Assembly: GCA_004369045.1 (NCBI GenBank)
Contig: ML213526.1
Coordinates: 251,581 to 315,580, forward strand
Direction of reading: 5' to 3'
From: Heliocybe sulcata
Taxonomy: Eukaryota > Basidiomycota > Agaricomycetes > Gloeophyllales > Gloeophyllaceae
DNA: 64,000 nucleotides
The notes beneath the pieces were generated by a model. The model was given only the letters and a program-made list of their open reading frames with translations. It ran no database searches and had not been told where the DNA came from. Of this stretch, positions 1 to 12,911 are shown in pieces (within the stretch, counting starts at the first letter, position 1; each line of letters begins with the position of its first letter). A program made the translations under genes and the position numbers.

Positions 1-473
1 TCCAGCAAAGCAGGGGCGCGATCATAAGCCACGGATAGGGAAGACGCTCGGTTGTTCTGTGATTCGAGTTGATGGTGGTAACTTAATGGAGCGGCGCTGG
101 TAGCCGTGTTAATGTGGAATAGTCGCTTTCTTGTCTCCTGGGGACGACGCTGTGTATTTACTGGGACAATCTCTTCAGGCTCCGTCGGGTCATTTGACAT
201 TTCGAGTTAGCTATGTAGGCGTCACAAGACACTTTAGATACTCACGAGTATTAATTCAGGCCAATGACGTCTCCCGTCGTAACCGATCGATCGATGCTGC
301 ACCGGAGTATCCTTGGAAGAAGAGCGTCACTGCGAGGCTTGGAATAGAGGATACACTTTAATCTCGGAAGATACCTGTCAGTTGTCGTATTAATATGCAA
401 CTGCTACACCATCTCACAGACTTTCAAGGTTGCCGACCATGGGTCTTGAATATTGAGTATTTGAATCGCAGTC
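1..473. other. Left edge, no gene resolved
   Basis: I see no recognisable gene here. Earlier exons of the gene whose 3' exon starts near 474 probably lie in or left of this stretch, but I could not place them. The open frame at 131-361 (+) has no recognisable composition or domain. Confidence 0.4.
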
Positions 474-897
474 GCTCTACGCCATCCTTCAACCTCGAGC
501 TCTAGGCAACGCCCAGTGGAACTGGGCGTTTTCCCTGCTGGACCGGACCACCTACGAAAATCCGGACAAGAAACGGGGATACGATACGCAGGAAGAGGAA
601 TCGGACAAGACCCTTTCCGACCGCGGCGTATTGGCCATGAAGCTGGCCGACCTGTCCGCTGTCGGGACATACCCCGAGATCGTCGAGAGCATTAGCGCTG
701 TTCTCGAGTCGGTGCCGGTACCGGAGGACCCTCCTCAGAGGGACGAGTTCTTCAGTCGGATTTGGTTCTTGAATGCAGTGGCGGCTCTGCACGAGGCTGG
801 GCATTTGCAGTGCAAGACAGTCAATAGGTTGGAGAAGAAAATCATACAGCAGGATTTCCTAGCGACGGGAATCACTCGTATCACACCAAAGAGATGA
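474..897 (+). CDS. 3' exon of an unrecognised gene
   Basis: A frame stays open from a plausible splice acceptor (GCAG at about 470-473) to a TGA at 895-897, giving about 140 residues. The first in-frame ATG is at 631. The peptide contains WNWAFSLLDRTTYENPDKK near its start and VAALHEAGHLQCKTVNRLEKK near its end. It is hydrophilic and mostly helical-looking, with no signal peptide, membrane segment or motif I know. The in-frame TGA just upstream of the acceptor means the start must be in another exon or at 631. It converges on the GH3 gene. It could be a decayed fragment; function unknown. Confidence 0.4.
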
Positions 898-1053
898 CCG
901 TTGTAACATCGCAGCATTGCTCACGAGCAAGACCTAACTCCATTGATATTTCTCGAGAAATGAGCATTGCGATTTCAGAAGGCTCGCTAAATGAGTATGC
1001 CGAACCTACGGCAAGCTCATCGACCGAACGTCGAGAAAGGGGGATACAGTGTC

Positions 1054-4000
1054 TCAGGCTGGTATCGTACCGTACAGACGACCATCCCGGCTGCTCGCGC
1101 CCACCGTGAAAGTGATCGTGCCATTGGGCTTGACCCATCCTTGCGCTACGACATCCCAGATTGACAGGTCGTATCGATTGAGGGTGATGGTGGCTGTCTG
1201 AGTTTCACCGGGCGCCAAGTTCAAGTTTGTGAACCCCTTCAGCACGGAAGGAGGTTCCGCCGCTGAAGCAGGGAAGTGCACATAGAGCTGGGGTATCTAT
1301 AACGGGATATAAGCCCACGGCGACGAATGCATGATCAGATCATTCACCTCGCCGCCATAGTAGGATCCGGTGTTAGTCACTTGGAAGGATACGACGTATA
1401 AAGGAGTGTGTAGCCTGTTTGGAACGTCAGGCAAATATACCATACTATAGAGGCATACTGACCACAGCGCGGTAGTAGACCCGATGCCTAATGGGTTCGG
1501 CAGCCCAGCCTCCCAATTGCTCATCAGTTCCGTGTCGTACGAGTCGTAATTGGGGACCGCCGAGATACTCAAGTTAGAGTACTCGAAGGTGGTGTAGCTC
1601 ATCCCGAAGCCAAACTCGTATCTGGGAGTGATGTCCATGGCATCGAACCACCTATAGTCTATGAATAATCTGAAAATAAGACACTGTTAGCCGTTTCCGC
1701 CTGCAGCATAGTATAGGCGCATACCCTTGAGTGTAGTTGATGCTCAATATATCCTGCGGGTAACCACCCAAGACTAGTTGGGACGGGTAGTCGGAAGCAT
1801 TCCGAGCGATTGTGTAGGGAAGTCTGCCAGATGGGGTCCATGCACCGTACAGGATGTCCACCAGAGAGTTGCCAACCTCTTGTCCAGGTATACCAGCCCA
1901 CAACACCTGCGCGAATATTGTTGGGAGCCAGATTGCGACAATGACCATATTGACATACCGCAGTAATATTAGGATGGTCAATCCAAGGCTCAATGATAAG
2001 AGGCCCTACGCTGTGGGTGACAACGATGGTATTGTTGTTGTTCGCGGCCACAGTAAGGATCAGCTCATCACCTCCATGCCAGGCCGTCAAGTTTCTCCTG
2101 TAGCTGAACGTCAGAGTGCGAACTGTACAACGAGTTTTGCACCTTGCCTGTCGCCTTCATTCCCGTCAACGTCGATGTAGCCCTCACCAGAGTCGGAGTT
2201 GACGAATACGATGGCAAGTTGCTGACCAGTGACTGCCGCTGCGACACCTGCGTAGTCAAAATCTTCGAGGAACCAGGATACGAGAGTGTGGTCCAGTCGC
2301 GCTCGAGCTTGGATAGCCTCCAATGGCTGTCAAGAAGTCAATGCACTGCCACAGCATGCAAATTTTGACCGAGACGTACGGATATCAGCCAGGGGAAGTT
2401 GTCCGAGCTGAGAGGAGACCTATCTAAGCAGGGACCAATGGCGTAATGGAGAGATAGCTCACCCTGAACCCCAGCCCATGGCCAAAACTCCATCATCTCC
2501 GCCGCGATCAGCATAACCGTTCGGTCCGCGCAGATCAGGTCCAGCATCAGAGCCTATGTTCATTCTTATTGCACGCTCTGACAAAGAGACTTGAAACGGG
2601 ACGCACCAACCATCACCAAACTCCTGATGCCCTGCAGCGGCAGCGCATTTTCGACGTTCTTGAGAAGAATAGTACTGGCGGCACCAATTTCTCGCACGAT
2701 TGTGTAGTGGTCGTCCTAGGAAACGGACATGACCACTACCCTGCACTTGAGAAATGGTAAGACCTCACCATAACGTCGACATGCGAATTTGTCGCCGGAT
2801 CCGTGATATTGAACGCATTGAAGTTGGTTGGAGGGAACGTAGGAGAGTCTTGCCCGAGTAAATACCACCCGGCGATAATGCGAGTAGCCATATCGTTCAG
2901 CCTGTCCATGGAGATTGTGCCGTTCTCGACAAATGCCGTGAGGCTGCCTCCAAAATACGAAGAGTTTGTGCCAAAGTTGGTGTCGCCCGGTTGGGTCATC
3001 TGATGAGGAACAGCAGATAAGTAGGAGCATATACAGGTAAAATGATAGAATACGAACATCAAGTCCAGCGGTTGCACCCATGGTGGAATGAGTCGCTGCC
3101 CAGTCCGACATGACATCTGGTATTTGATATATCCCTCAGTCGGGAAAATTGCAAGGCACGGTAGACGTACATCCTTGGAAACCAAACTCCATCTTCAGTA
3201 TCTGGTTGAGCGTCTTGTCGTTCTCGCATGCGTAAGTGCCGTTGATGAGGTCTAATCGCAAGGCCAGGTATGTCATCTGCTATAGCATATTGCGAAATGA
3301 AGACTCACCGTAGCTACACATTACACTGGCAACTCCGGCCATGACGCTCCGCATGAACGGATGCGCATATATCTCATGCTCTGTGCGATCGTCCACAGTG
3401 TTGGACTCCTGCGTACGGTCAAATTCTTGCTCGCTGCGCTCTCGTTAACCGGAACACTGGGAGCCTCATAGAAGATTTCCTACTTGTTAATGTAATGCTT
3501 TGCGCAGCCTTGCACTCCCCCTTGTTGCATTCCTAGGATTGTCTCGTATGCAGCCTCACCGGCAAGAAACGGGTCGCCACCAAAGCCTTCCCAGTTCCTT
3601 CCACCTACAACAGACAATTTTCAGTGGGATGTTTGTCACACAAGTATTCTAACGACGCGCCTTGTGCGTTCTTCCCCATATTCATCATAGGCCCCAGCTG
3701 GACATTTACTCCTTTTCCAACGAATTCTTGACCCATGTAGAGGCCACGAAGGCGCATCATGGCACGGTTCCAGCTAGACGGCATGTCAGGAACATACGTA
3801 CTTGCAGTGGCCGCTGACAGACTCACGTCGCGGCGGTATTGATGCCGGCGGGGAACGCAGTCACAAAGTCCGCGTATCGTACACCAAGGGGAGAGTCCTG
3901 ATCACCAGAGCGTATTAGACAGAATCACAGATATATCGCCACATTTCATACCATGAGACAGAGGCCTGGCCAGCCTCGGCCGTCGATCGGGTACACAGGT

Positions 4001-4413
4001 GCGATGTTGCCGACACATCTTGTGGTAGGGTATACTCCGGTGGTCACATTGACTTTCTCTTCCAAAGTGAAGTTGGCGACCTACGGAGAAAGATCTGAAT
4101 AACAATGAGCCGGCGCTGATGATACACTTACCTTTGCTGCAGCCTTCTGCAACGCAATCTCCCAAGCCGGACCAAAGTCCGGGACCACCTGCGGATCGGG
4201 ACTAACGGGCGGTGGATTGCTGGGGACGGCACTGGGAAATATTCCGGGGATAGGTGGGGGATCGCTAGGAGTGGGGATGGGCGTGAAAGCAACAGGCGAC
4301 ACCGGGATGGTGTAGTATGTGGATAACGTCGGAGGAGCCGGATAGGACGCATTGACCTGTGCCACAGCAAGGGCAGGAAGCAGAGAGATGAGTGCTGCGA
4401 ACACAGACAGCAT
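1054..4413 (-). CDS. Secreted GH3 beta-glucosidase
   Basis: Releases terminal beta-glucose from cellobiose or other beta-glucosides outside the cell. The start at 4413 opens a signal peptide ([19 protein letters not shown]), then a proline-rich linker of about 70 residues. Joining about a dozen short introns gives an uninterrupted GH3 protein of roughly 850-900 residues. The N-terminal barrel contains [31 protein letters not shown] and [13 protein letters not shown]. The catalytic nucleophile lies in [12 protein letters not shown] (Asp codon 3103-3105). The second domain carries NSDSGEGYI and [19 protein letters not shown]. The C-terminus ([11 protein letters not shown], then IPQLYVHFP and a fibronectin III-like fold) matches the usual order. 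An apparent stop after HYINK lies inside an intron (GTAGGA...GCAG), after which the frame resumes as NNEQEFDR. No carbohydrate-binding module is seen. Substrate within GH3 is not decidable from sequence alone. Confidence 0.93.
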
Positions 4414-4525
4414 GTTGACTAGCCTCCTATGGAGCGGTTGGACGAGGCAGGGTCGACAAGCACCTCTTCAAGGGTGTACGGCCCTTGCGATCTTCCGCTG
4501 CTAGACAGCTGCAGGAGAACACACC

Positions 4526-4533
4526 TATATAAG
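4526..4533 (-). promoter_or_regulatory. TATA box of the GH3 gene
   Basis: The plus strand reads TATATAAG, giving CTTATATA on the coding strand, about 115 bp upstream of the GH3 start codon. This is a plausible distance for a fungal TATA plus leader. Confidence 0.5.
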
Positions 4534-4639
4534 CCATGGAGCGCGATCGTCCCTACCGAACCTGAGTAGTTTCTCAGCTAAAATCATACTGCTCCGATCA
4601 AGGCAGACGAGCTGTGAGCATTGTATACCCCAAGACGCG

Positions 4640-4663
4640 GAATAGCGAGTCGAATAGCGAGTC
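4640..4663. repeat. Perfect 12-bp tandem repeat in the GH3 promoter
   Basis: The unit GAATAGCGAGTC occurs twice back to back, about 230-250 bp upstream of the GH3 start. It may be a paired protein-binding site or a replication-slippage product. Confidence 0.7.
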
Positions 4664-5006
4664 AAAAATAAAACACAACCTATCAGAACTACGGCATCTC
4701 ACGATGCCGCCGAAAGAACTCGTGTCGTGGGTCATGGGGTAGGATATCTGCCGGAGAGAATGTTATTGAAAGCTGAGAATTAGAAGACCAGGCCAAGCCC
4801 TCCGAGACAACGCCGGGAAAGCCACCGTTAGTGCACCTCACTGCATGGCCAGAGAAAAGCCATATCATTCAAGAAGCGGGGACGAGCGTGCGGAGCGGTG
4901 AATAGCAATATCTCGCGTAGTTAGTACGACACTAAAAGCCTATAAAAATACAAGTACTGCACAAAGACGGGGAAAGAAACACGGAAAGATCACACCTCGT
5001 CATGAC

Positions 5007-8000
5007 TCATGCACCGGCGCCAGCCTCGAAAGGCTGCTGCTGCTGAGACCCGTCAAGTAAGCCCGCGTCGCGGAGCAGCGACGCCCACTGCCATTCCGTT
5101 CCCGAACTGTTTTGAGATATGCCGAAAAACGAAAGAGGTGGAGTATCCATCGGATCGGGGGGAACAGCGCCTGCCTGGTCCGGCGCAGTAGCTGGTATAG
5201 CTGGAATATCGCTGAAAAGGTGGGACGGGACAGACTCAGGGAACGTTGGTGTCTCTGAAGAGACCCAGTTAGCAGGATCCTGAGGATGCCAATGCATATT
5301 CGGCATATCTGTAAAATCTCCGAACGGCAGAGGGGGAGGGGAAGCGACCCCGAAAGTCCCATAGTTCAACGGTGTACTGTCCATAGGCTGCATCGCCGAA
5401 TACAAATCCGTGGGGGGCGGAATGCCCGCGTCTGATGGCTTTTCGGGGCGAGGTTGGAATAACACCGGCGTCGGTATAACGAACGCCTTCCCACCGAACA
5501 ACGCTAACGGGTCAGGTCCCTCGTGCTTGTCGTTATCTCCTGAAGCGCCCGGACCAAGAAGACTCGGCGAAGGCGCTTTACTGTGCGACTCAAAGTATAT
5601 TTTGTGCGCCCGTTCTTTCAGCTTCCTCAGAATGACCTGATGAAGGAGCATATGAGCGGACTATGTGCAAAACCTGGGAAGATGCTCGTACCAGCGCCCG
5701 GAAGGCTCGTGGATTCTTGTGCGCCGCTGATTCGAAGAAATCCATGGCGCGATTCAGCTCTATAAAGGCGGTTGTTGCTATGCCCGAATGCGGAGTACGG
5801 GACACCACAAACCCAGCGATAAGCTACAAGAAATCGCATCAACCTCCGCCATCATCCAAGGTTGATATGCCTACCGCTCCTGTAAACGCATGTGTCCAAA
5901 ACGAAGAAAGTCGGATGAAAAGCTCTGGCAGTCTATTATAGAAATGTATGCTTGATGCGAGCTGAGCGGAGGCACATCGGTAGGCTGTAAGATAGGACGG
6001 AGCATAGGGACTCCGGAAGGGATTAGTTGGGTGGTCAAGAACAGCCTGGGCACTAGGTACGAGCATCCATTCAGCGACGGCATAACATATACGGAAGAAA
6101 CTCACAAGAAGCTGCGATGTATGAACATCATAGCTAGGAATGCTTCACGTTAGCCCCATTCAAACAATGAAAGAAGTGACTCAACTGTTGAGGCGGAACT
6201 GCGAGAGAAGGTATGCTCTTGCGATACTCGATGGTCTCTCCTGCTCTTCCGGATCCACCAAGAACTTGAAGTTCTTCGGGGCCTGATTTTGCAGTATCTG
6301 CGCATCCAGCTGAAGCAGCGTCTTGTAGTCAGGCCCCTTGGCCTTGGTCATCTGTTCGCACACCGGGAGTAGCCAATACTTGACTATATAGAACCTCCAC
6401 CGCTGGTCTAATGGGGAGTCAGCATAACGCGATGCCAATACGAATGCCGAGAGTCTTACAGCCCATCTGCACTTTGCCATCCTCGTCAATGGTTTGGTCG
6501 ACGTCTTCCGGGAATTCGCAGTCGACGTAGGCCAGAGGGCACGAGGGTGGTCGACCGGTATGGAGCGACTGGAGAGGTAGTGTATATCAATATCCGCATC
6601 AGCACTGTCCCAGAGGTGGCGACACTTACGAGGAAGCTGTCAGCTGCGCTGATAGCCCAAAATGTATGTCTCCGCCGCTCGATGGTTTTCGTATCAAGGC
6701 CCCATCGTGCACAGTCCCGGTCTAGCCATGATAAGTCATGGAAGATATGACTTGAACATATTACTCACGAAGACCAATCTGTTCTCCAGAGAATGAATGA
6801 ATAGGGTTCACCGACGTCGATCACTCTCATCAAATGTGACTTACGCTTTGCGCTAGCTTGAGACTTAATGCCGACATGGACCACGCGCTATCCAGGCTGG
6901 CTTTCCTGCCAGAGACATGGTTATACGCACTCAACAATGCGACACCTTGGACAGTCTCGAGCAAGGGTGCATCCATCAGGGACCGCAGAGACATTGCAGC
7001 ACGGCCGAGCCGATAATACTTCTCCGCCTCGGCGTTCGCAGGTGGCAGCGTCAGATCCATTAGCGCTCCAAGAGAAAATACGAGAAAGAGGACTCCAAGT
7101 TTGTGTGGATTGGCGTCGCTGTTATCGTTCGGGTCGTACTTCCGTCTGCCGTCTTCTTTGCGGATGTTGTAGACGGGGCGCATGTAGTCGCTAATGACCT
7201 CCTCCCGACTCAACGGTGAAAGGAACCACTGAGCATGTTCGAAGTATGCTTCGCATAATGCCCAGGCGCCTAAACCAGGGAAACCATTGGGAACCGCAAC
7301 ATAATATCCACGCAAAGTAAAAACTCACGCATTTCAGGAGGGAGTTCTGTCCAAACAAGTTCATGGATCGAGTCGCGCACACTTTCCGGAAGGAAACTGG
7401 TATGATCATCACGTTCTGCATCTTCCCATCCGAGGCTAGCCTGTCATTACTCCGATATGTTTGCAGATTCGTGTTACTCCGGATAGTCACACGTACCACC
7501 AGCATGGCCTATGGCAGTCTCAGAAGCAGCTGCTAAAAAATAGGAAGGTACCTACCTCTGATCCCGCCGATCCTCCGAAGTACTTCGCTTCTCCTTGACC
7601 CCCAATCGTCAAAGTACCAAATGCGTCCAGCGAACGCTCTACTGTATCATCGTCGCTCTCATGATGTTGAGGGATATTGGATTTCTTGTCTGGCCAGAAC
7701 TTAACCTCTAAGAGCTCGTCGCAAAGCAATGGATGCCTCTCGTTCGATTGGTAGCCGTGAGACACGGCTAGCCCATCTTCTAACTGATGTATCCGAGCAG
7801 ACATTTCGGTGATCTTCCTGTGAAGATCCTTCGTATCAGCCAGGATAAACCTGTGCTGGCCATGAGATCAAGGTCCGACTCGCAGCCCCGCGCGACCTAC
7901 CTGGAGCCTTGTCCCGCAGATAGGGTGCCTGACCGCTCATGAGTACAAGAAATTATTTGATAGTATGTGACTCGCCATTCGGACAGATGTTCGGACAGCC

Positions 8001-8238
8001 TCGTCTGTCGCAGGACCCACATGGAACCTTCTTGTCGCATTTGAGCTTCAACCTTGACAAATACCGAAACTGTAAGATACCGTGTCGAGCGGGTCTCCCT
8101 ACGTCACGCATCTCACCGTTTGCACTCGGCACACGATATTTCCCCCTTTAGTCGCTTGAAAGTCAATTCATCATCATGGACGGTATTGTTTTTGCGGTTG
8201 GCCCTCAACGAAGAGCTTCGACTCGTCTCCGGAGGCAT
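5007..8238 (-). CDS. Zn2Cys6 transcription factor with Fungal_trans domain
   Basis: A fungal binuclear zinc-cluster regulator. The start at 8238 gives MPPETSRSSS..., followed by the cluster: CAECKRLKLKC, then after DKKVP, CGSC, then DRRGCPNIC (C-x2-C-x6-C-x5-C-x2-C-x8-C). One intron splits it after the second cysteine (about 8057-8113). The cluster is followed by a heptad helix (FILADTKDLHRKITEMSARI) for dimerisation. The middle part (6830-7315) is the regulatory domain, with GAWALCEAYFEHAQWF and LGRAAMSLRSLMDAPLLETVQGVALLSAYN. The C-terminal exon (5007-5651) is proline-rich and disordered, a likely activation region. The factor is next to the GH3 gene on the same strand, but nothing in the sequence proves it regulates that gene. 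Inner introns are only partly resolved; the target is unknown. Confidence 0.88.
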
Positions 8239-8909
8239 TGCTGCCCGGCAAACGAAGGTGCGCCGGCTGTTTGACGAACGCTACGGAAGCTGTTTGATAG
8301 TGAGGTCGGATAGGATCACGCTCGTCGTGGACAGTGACAAGAAGGAATCCCTCTTGCTATGTTATTATACACGAAACGGCACACAGTTGCGGATACCTGT
8401 GGCACTGCAATCATTCATAGCACGTGGCTGTGGTTGGTCAGTGCATGATGCATGATGCATCACAGTTATACGTACAAAGGTGCAACTCGGAACCCATTGT
8501 ACACGTCAACTCTACTGTTGAGATTCTATCATCTCTTTTCCCTGTTTCCTTTGCTTGGTCTCAGGAATGTCGGTAGACAAGTGCCCAGAGAGGTCACGAT
8601 AAGCGGGCGAATGAATCTCTCCACGCTCTACTGGTAGGGGACTTTATGAGTAGCGTGAAAGCTCAAGCAATGCGAAAGTTCAAGCAATTGCAGTGTTCTT
8701 ATGATATTGTCACAGCTCCTTGAAGACCACGTAGAAGAGGGGAACGGCCGGGTGACATAATTTAAGTTGGCCTACCCAGTCCGCCCATCCAGAAGGAAAG
8801 CATGAAACTGATGATACATCGCATCAAACATCAGGAGAGCGTGTCAAGACATGGTATTTTTTTACAAGCTACATTACAATACGGGTACATTCCACATTCG
8901 GTTCTGAGA
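8239..8909. other. Promoter of the Zn2Cys6 factor
   Basis: Non-coding gap between the TF start and the 3' end of the GT2 gene. It contains overlapping GCATGAT repeats ending in the palindrome TGATGCATCA (8453-8462), about 215 bp upstream of the TF start. No gene is supported; the open frames here look random. Confidence 0.5.
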
Positions 8910-11900
8910 TTACACCGCTACACCCACTGGCAGAGGGGGTTCCGGCTCTTCCACCCTGACAAACCCTGTCCCTTCTTTGAAGAAATCCGCCCTCGACCTC
9001 AACTTCCTCAACCGCGGTACCCTTCGAGGTACACTTGCAACACTCTTTGGCTTCTTCAACATGGGCGTTGAAAGGTCGCTGAAGTCGCTTGTGCTCGCGC
9101 TTGGGGTGATCACAGGAGTGGCAGAGGAGGACGTCCCAGAGTCAACGCTCTCATAAACGACGACGTCACCGGACTTCAGAACCTCCTGATGAAGCGGGAG
9201 CTCCTTGATGGGTGCCACAGACAGTCGTCGTGAGGTTGACGGCTTCGTATACGACGGACGGCGCTCCTCTATCAGTGTAGCCTCTGAGGCTCTACGCTCC
9301 AGTAATCCCACTTCCGACGCACGTCGACCTTCAATGAGAGTAGCCTCTGAAGGCCGCCGGCTGTCAAGGAGAGCAGTCGCAGAGGGCCTTCGCCCATATC
9401 CACCATCCGTATCCACAGAGTACCGTCGCGCAGCAGCATCGAGTGGATCAGCGGCATCAACGGTAGTGGCCTGCGCCGATCCACCAGTCTTGATAGCGTA
9501 GTTTGCCTCGAAGGGATTATCGAAGGGATTGGGAATATCGGCGGTGAAAATGCGAACAGCGGGGACTGACGCATCGTGCAGCTCAATCGTCGAAAGACCC
9601 TGACTGTCTGTGATAGACTCAGACGTGGGCATGCTCTGGGTAGAAACCTCCGATGCAACCGTGCTCGTAGCCTGAATGGCAGCTTTCTCTGGGTCCACGT
9701 TCAAGGCCTGAGCGCGACGAGCACGCCTCCACTTCCGAAAGACGAAATAGTAGTACTTGGCCTCGCCGGTGATGACGTCGCTGTAAGCGTGACCAGTTGG
9801 AATTAGGCCGATAGCACCCAGAGCCCAAAACGCAGGGTTGTGGAACGAGGAAGCCATAAAGTAGCCGAAGCCCACGGACAACGCCATATACCACACGACA
9901 AGACTAGGAACTAAGATCAGTACAACGTATAACAAGGAAATGAAGGCTGCACGTACTGTCCGACGTGAGTGGTACGCGAGTAGAAGCTCTCTGGTCGGGC
10001 GAACTCGGACTTCGAACGCGCAGATGTACCCCAGGTCGTGATACCGACAGTAAAGCACGCGAACAACTTGGAAGGTAGTAAACCGAAAAAGTACTGAACA
10101 AATAAACTCAGTCGACGAAGGAAAAAAGCCAGATGGAACTTACCATAAAGCCGTATACACCGAACAGGAAGTGCATAGGATCACGCATACAAACGACACC
10201 ATACACCGACTTTATGAGTGCGACACCGAACATGGTCGAAAGCCAGATGACTGGCCGAGTCCAGAAGGAAGGCACATAGAACATCTGAATGACGGTTGCC
10301 GTCAAGACCATGGGGTACAAGAACTGTTTGGTCATCTCAACCGTCAACCACTATGTGGCTGTCAGCGGTTGTCTGCTAGAAAAGGATATGAGACGTACTG
10401 CATCGTGGTATGCGAAGCTTTTGGGGAACCAGAACGCTTCACGGAAAAAGCTCTTGGACCACCGAGTCTGCTGCTTGACCCAGCGAACGTAGCCAGCCGG
10501 TGTATCACTGTCGCACATAGCGAGTTGCCTGCGGAACAATAAGTGGCGCAAAAAGCGAGTGATACAAACCGACTCACGTGTAGCCCGTCTTGTGCCCCAT
10601 AGACAAGATACGATTACTCAAGTGACGATCATCACCGAAGGTCGTCTCCTTGCCGAGGAAAGACTGAAGGATCCAAGGGCCCAAGACGCTCATAAGATCG
10701 CTAGTTCTGTACAAGCCAAGCGGCCCCGACAAGCAACCGACACAGCCAAAAGCACTCTGGCAGGCGCGCTCGACGTTGAATGCGAACCAGTACCGAAGCG
10801 AGGACATCAAGGCCAGGAAGGAATCCTTCTTGTTCCAGATGCGCACGTCACCAGTGACGCCGGCCATCTTGGGACTGCTCATTAGGAGACACATCAAGTT
10901 CGTGACAGCGTCGGGGTGCACGTAAGTGTCACTGTCGGTTGTGAGCATGGCGTCCTTCGTCCCAAGCGCGTACGCGCCGACCATGAAGGAAGTGAACATA
11001 GCATGCCGCTTATGACCGTGGGGCCTGCGAGAACGAGGGCGTCAGGGCCGAGACGAGGGGATGCAGATGACGGGACTTACTGAGAGAAGCAAATGCCCTT
11101 GTACTTAGACCAGCCCTCCAAGCTCGAGCGCGTATACAGGTAATTCAGGACATGGTTCCATGCCGTCTCATGTGCGACCTCTTGCCCAGGGCGAGGCTCC
11201 TGAGTGAACCACATCTTGACGTACTGCCAGCGCGTAGGGGCGGGGTAGCCAAGGATCTTGATAGTTTCCCAGTACTTCTCTTTGTACATCACGGAAAGCA
11301 AGACAGGTAAGTGGACGATGAGCCGTTGGTCGTCGGGAAACGCCTTTCCGAACGCGTCGGCCATGGCCAAGTCAGGTCCGTCATTGCCGTCCACGACACC
11401 AATAATGTGCTTGATGGGGAACTCCTGGGCTTGAAGGCTCTTCAGACACTAGAAAAGGCCGATTAGCCAAACATGTCAACGCAAAAGGTGCCGCGACTTA
11501 CGGCAATCCATGCTTCTTCGTCTTCTCGGTAGCCCACAACCGCGATGCTGACTTCCGGCAACTGGATCTGCTCGGCTTCAGGAACCTCTTTCCCAGCAGC
11601 CTTGTCCTTCAGTTGCTGTACTCCCTTGGTCATATTTGACGCCTTGGTGATCTTCACCACCCTGTGACGGTTGACGGAAGCAGCAATGGTTTGAACGACG
11701 AAGTCTGCACGAATGATCAGGTGAAAAAGATACTCCAGATGACACGTTACATACCAATGACGAGCAGTAAACCATACATTCCGAAAGAGTAGTGACCGAA
11801 CTTGACAATCTTCAGGCGTAAGCCATACCCAACGAGTAGGGAAATAACGACCGAAAGAGAGAGCACGATCTTGACCGTCGCTTTCGCCTTGTGAATGGTA

Positions 11901-12911
11901 GGAGTTGGGCGCTCAATAATATTGAAAGGTGGAGTCGTCCAAGGGTGCGTAAACTGAGGGACGGATGTGGTCGTCTCAGCAGGAACAGGCTCGACTACAG
12001 GAATCTGCGGATCAATGTCCTCAAATGCTGGCGGGACATAGGGAGGTTCCTCCTCCTCGACATCTTCAAGAGATTGTTCAACGCTCGTCGGCTCGTCGCG
12101 GGGAAAAACCTCGAGTTCGGTGTTTGCCCTGGCGTAGTCGTGCGGAGGATAGGGATGCACGGCAGAGGACTCCTCCTCATCAATAGTCTGAGTCTGAGGA
12201 ACAATGGAAGCTTTGCGTGCGGTCGCCTGCGTCTCCTCTTGCGTCTCCTCAGGATTGGACGAGACAGATAGACGCTTCCCGAGTTTGTCGTAGACGAAGT
12301 CCTTCTCGAACACGGTAGGCGTGTCGCTCATAACCGAGGACACGGAGCCAAACCGGTCTCTCGTTTGATGGGGAACACCCAGCTTGCTCATGAAATCCTT
12401 CTTCGGCATGGCGTTCATCTCGTACAAGGTCCCAGTATCGCTGAGCGTCGAGTCGACAGACGCGAAGCGATCGCGACCACGGCTCCGGTCCTGGATATCG
12501 GAATCCACGGTCATTTCAGACGTCGTCGAGTATTGTCGTGCACGGGACAAGAGAGCCTGCGCCCGATTCCCGTAGGGGTCGAGTGAGGCATTGGGAGTCG
12601 TGTACTTGTCGTCATGAGGTACTTTGGAGCGCTGCAAGATCACTGTGAGAAACTTGACAGATATCTTGGCGATTGAGACTTACCCGAGGTTTCATATTCA
12701 ACCGAAATAGAGACTTGCGCATTTGGAATGCGTCGACAGGGTGATTCTTCATCATGCTAGTGTGTTCTTCGGCTGGGGTACCAGGCGTACTGCCTGGTGT
12801 TGCCGCTGGAGAGTGCGCATATGTGGAACGTCGGCTGAGAGAGAAGTACGAAGCCGGAGGACGTTCTGGAGTGAGGGGGATAGTATCAAACGGTCCAATG
12901 GTTTCGGTCAT
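8910..12911 (-). CDS. GT2 polysaccharide synthase, chitin/hyaluronan synthase-like
   Basis: A processive family-2 glycosyltransferase of the plasma membrane that polymerises a cell-wall or capsule-type sugar. The ATG at 12911 (MTETIGPFDTIPLTPERP) opens a long disordered, acidic, Ser/Pro-rich N-terminus of about 300 residues ending in two membrane spans. The catalytic part carries IIGVVDGNDGPDL (first Asp), LTTDSDTYVHPDA (DxD), FGDDRHLSNRIL and WVKQQTRWSKSF (QxxRW). It is followed by several membrane segments and GITTWGTSARSE. The layout resembles basidiomycete Cps1-type hyaluronan/chitin synthase-like proteins rather than classical class I-VII chitin synthases. The cytosolic C-terminal tail (coded at about 9219-9429) has seven RRxS motifs within a degenerate SEATLIEGRR repeat. 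Stop at 8910-8912. The exact product (chitin, hyaluronan or a glucan) cannot be told. Confidence 0.85.

Larger units (their letters stand above)
4414..5006. other. GH3 promoter and TF 3' flank
   Basis: Non-coding gap between two minus-strand genes. It holds the GH3 promoter (TATA at 4526-4533, reverse strand) and a perfect 12-bp tandem repeat at 4640-4663. Nothing else is recognised. Confidence 0.6.

Noticed and set aside
3430-3500. Apparent stop codon (HYINK then TAG) inside the GH3 gene
   Set aside because: The TAG is part of an intron starting GTAGGA. With the acceptor GCAG the frame continues as [10 protein letters not shown], matching the family.
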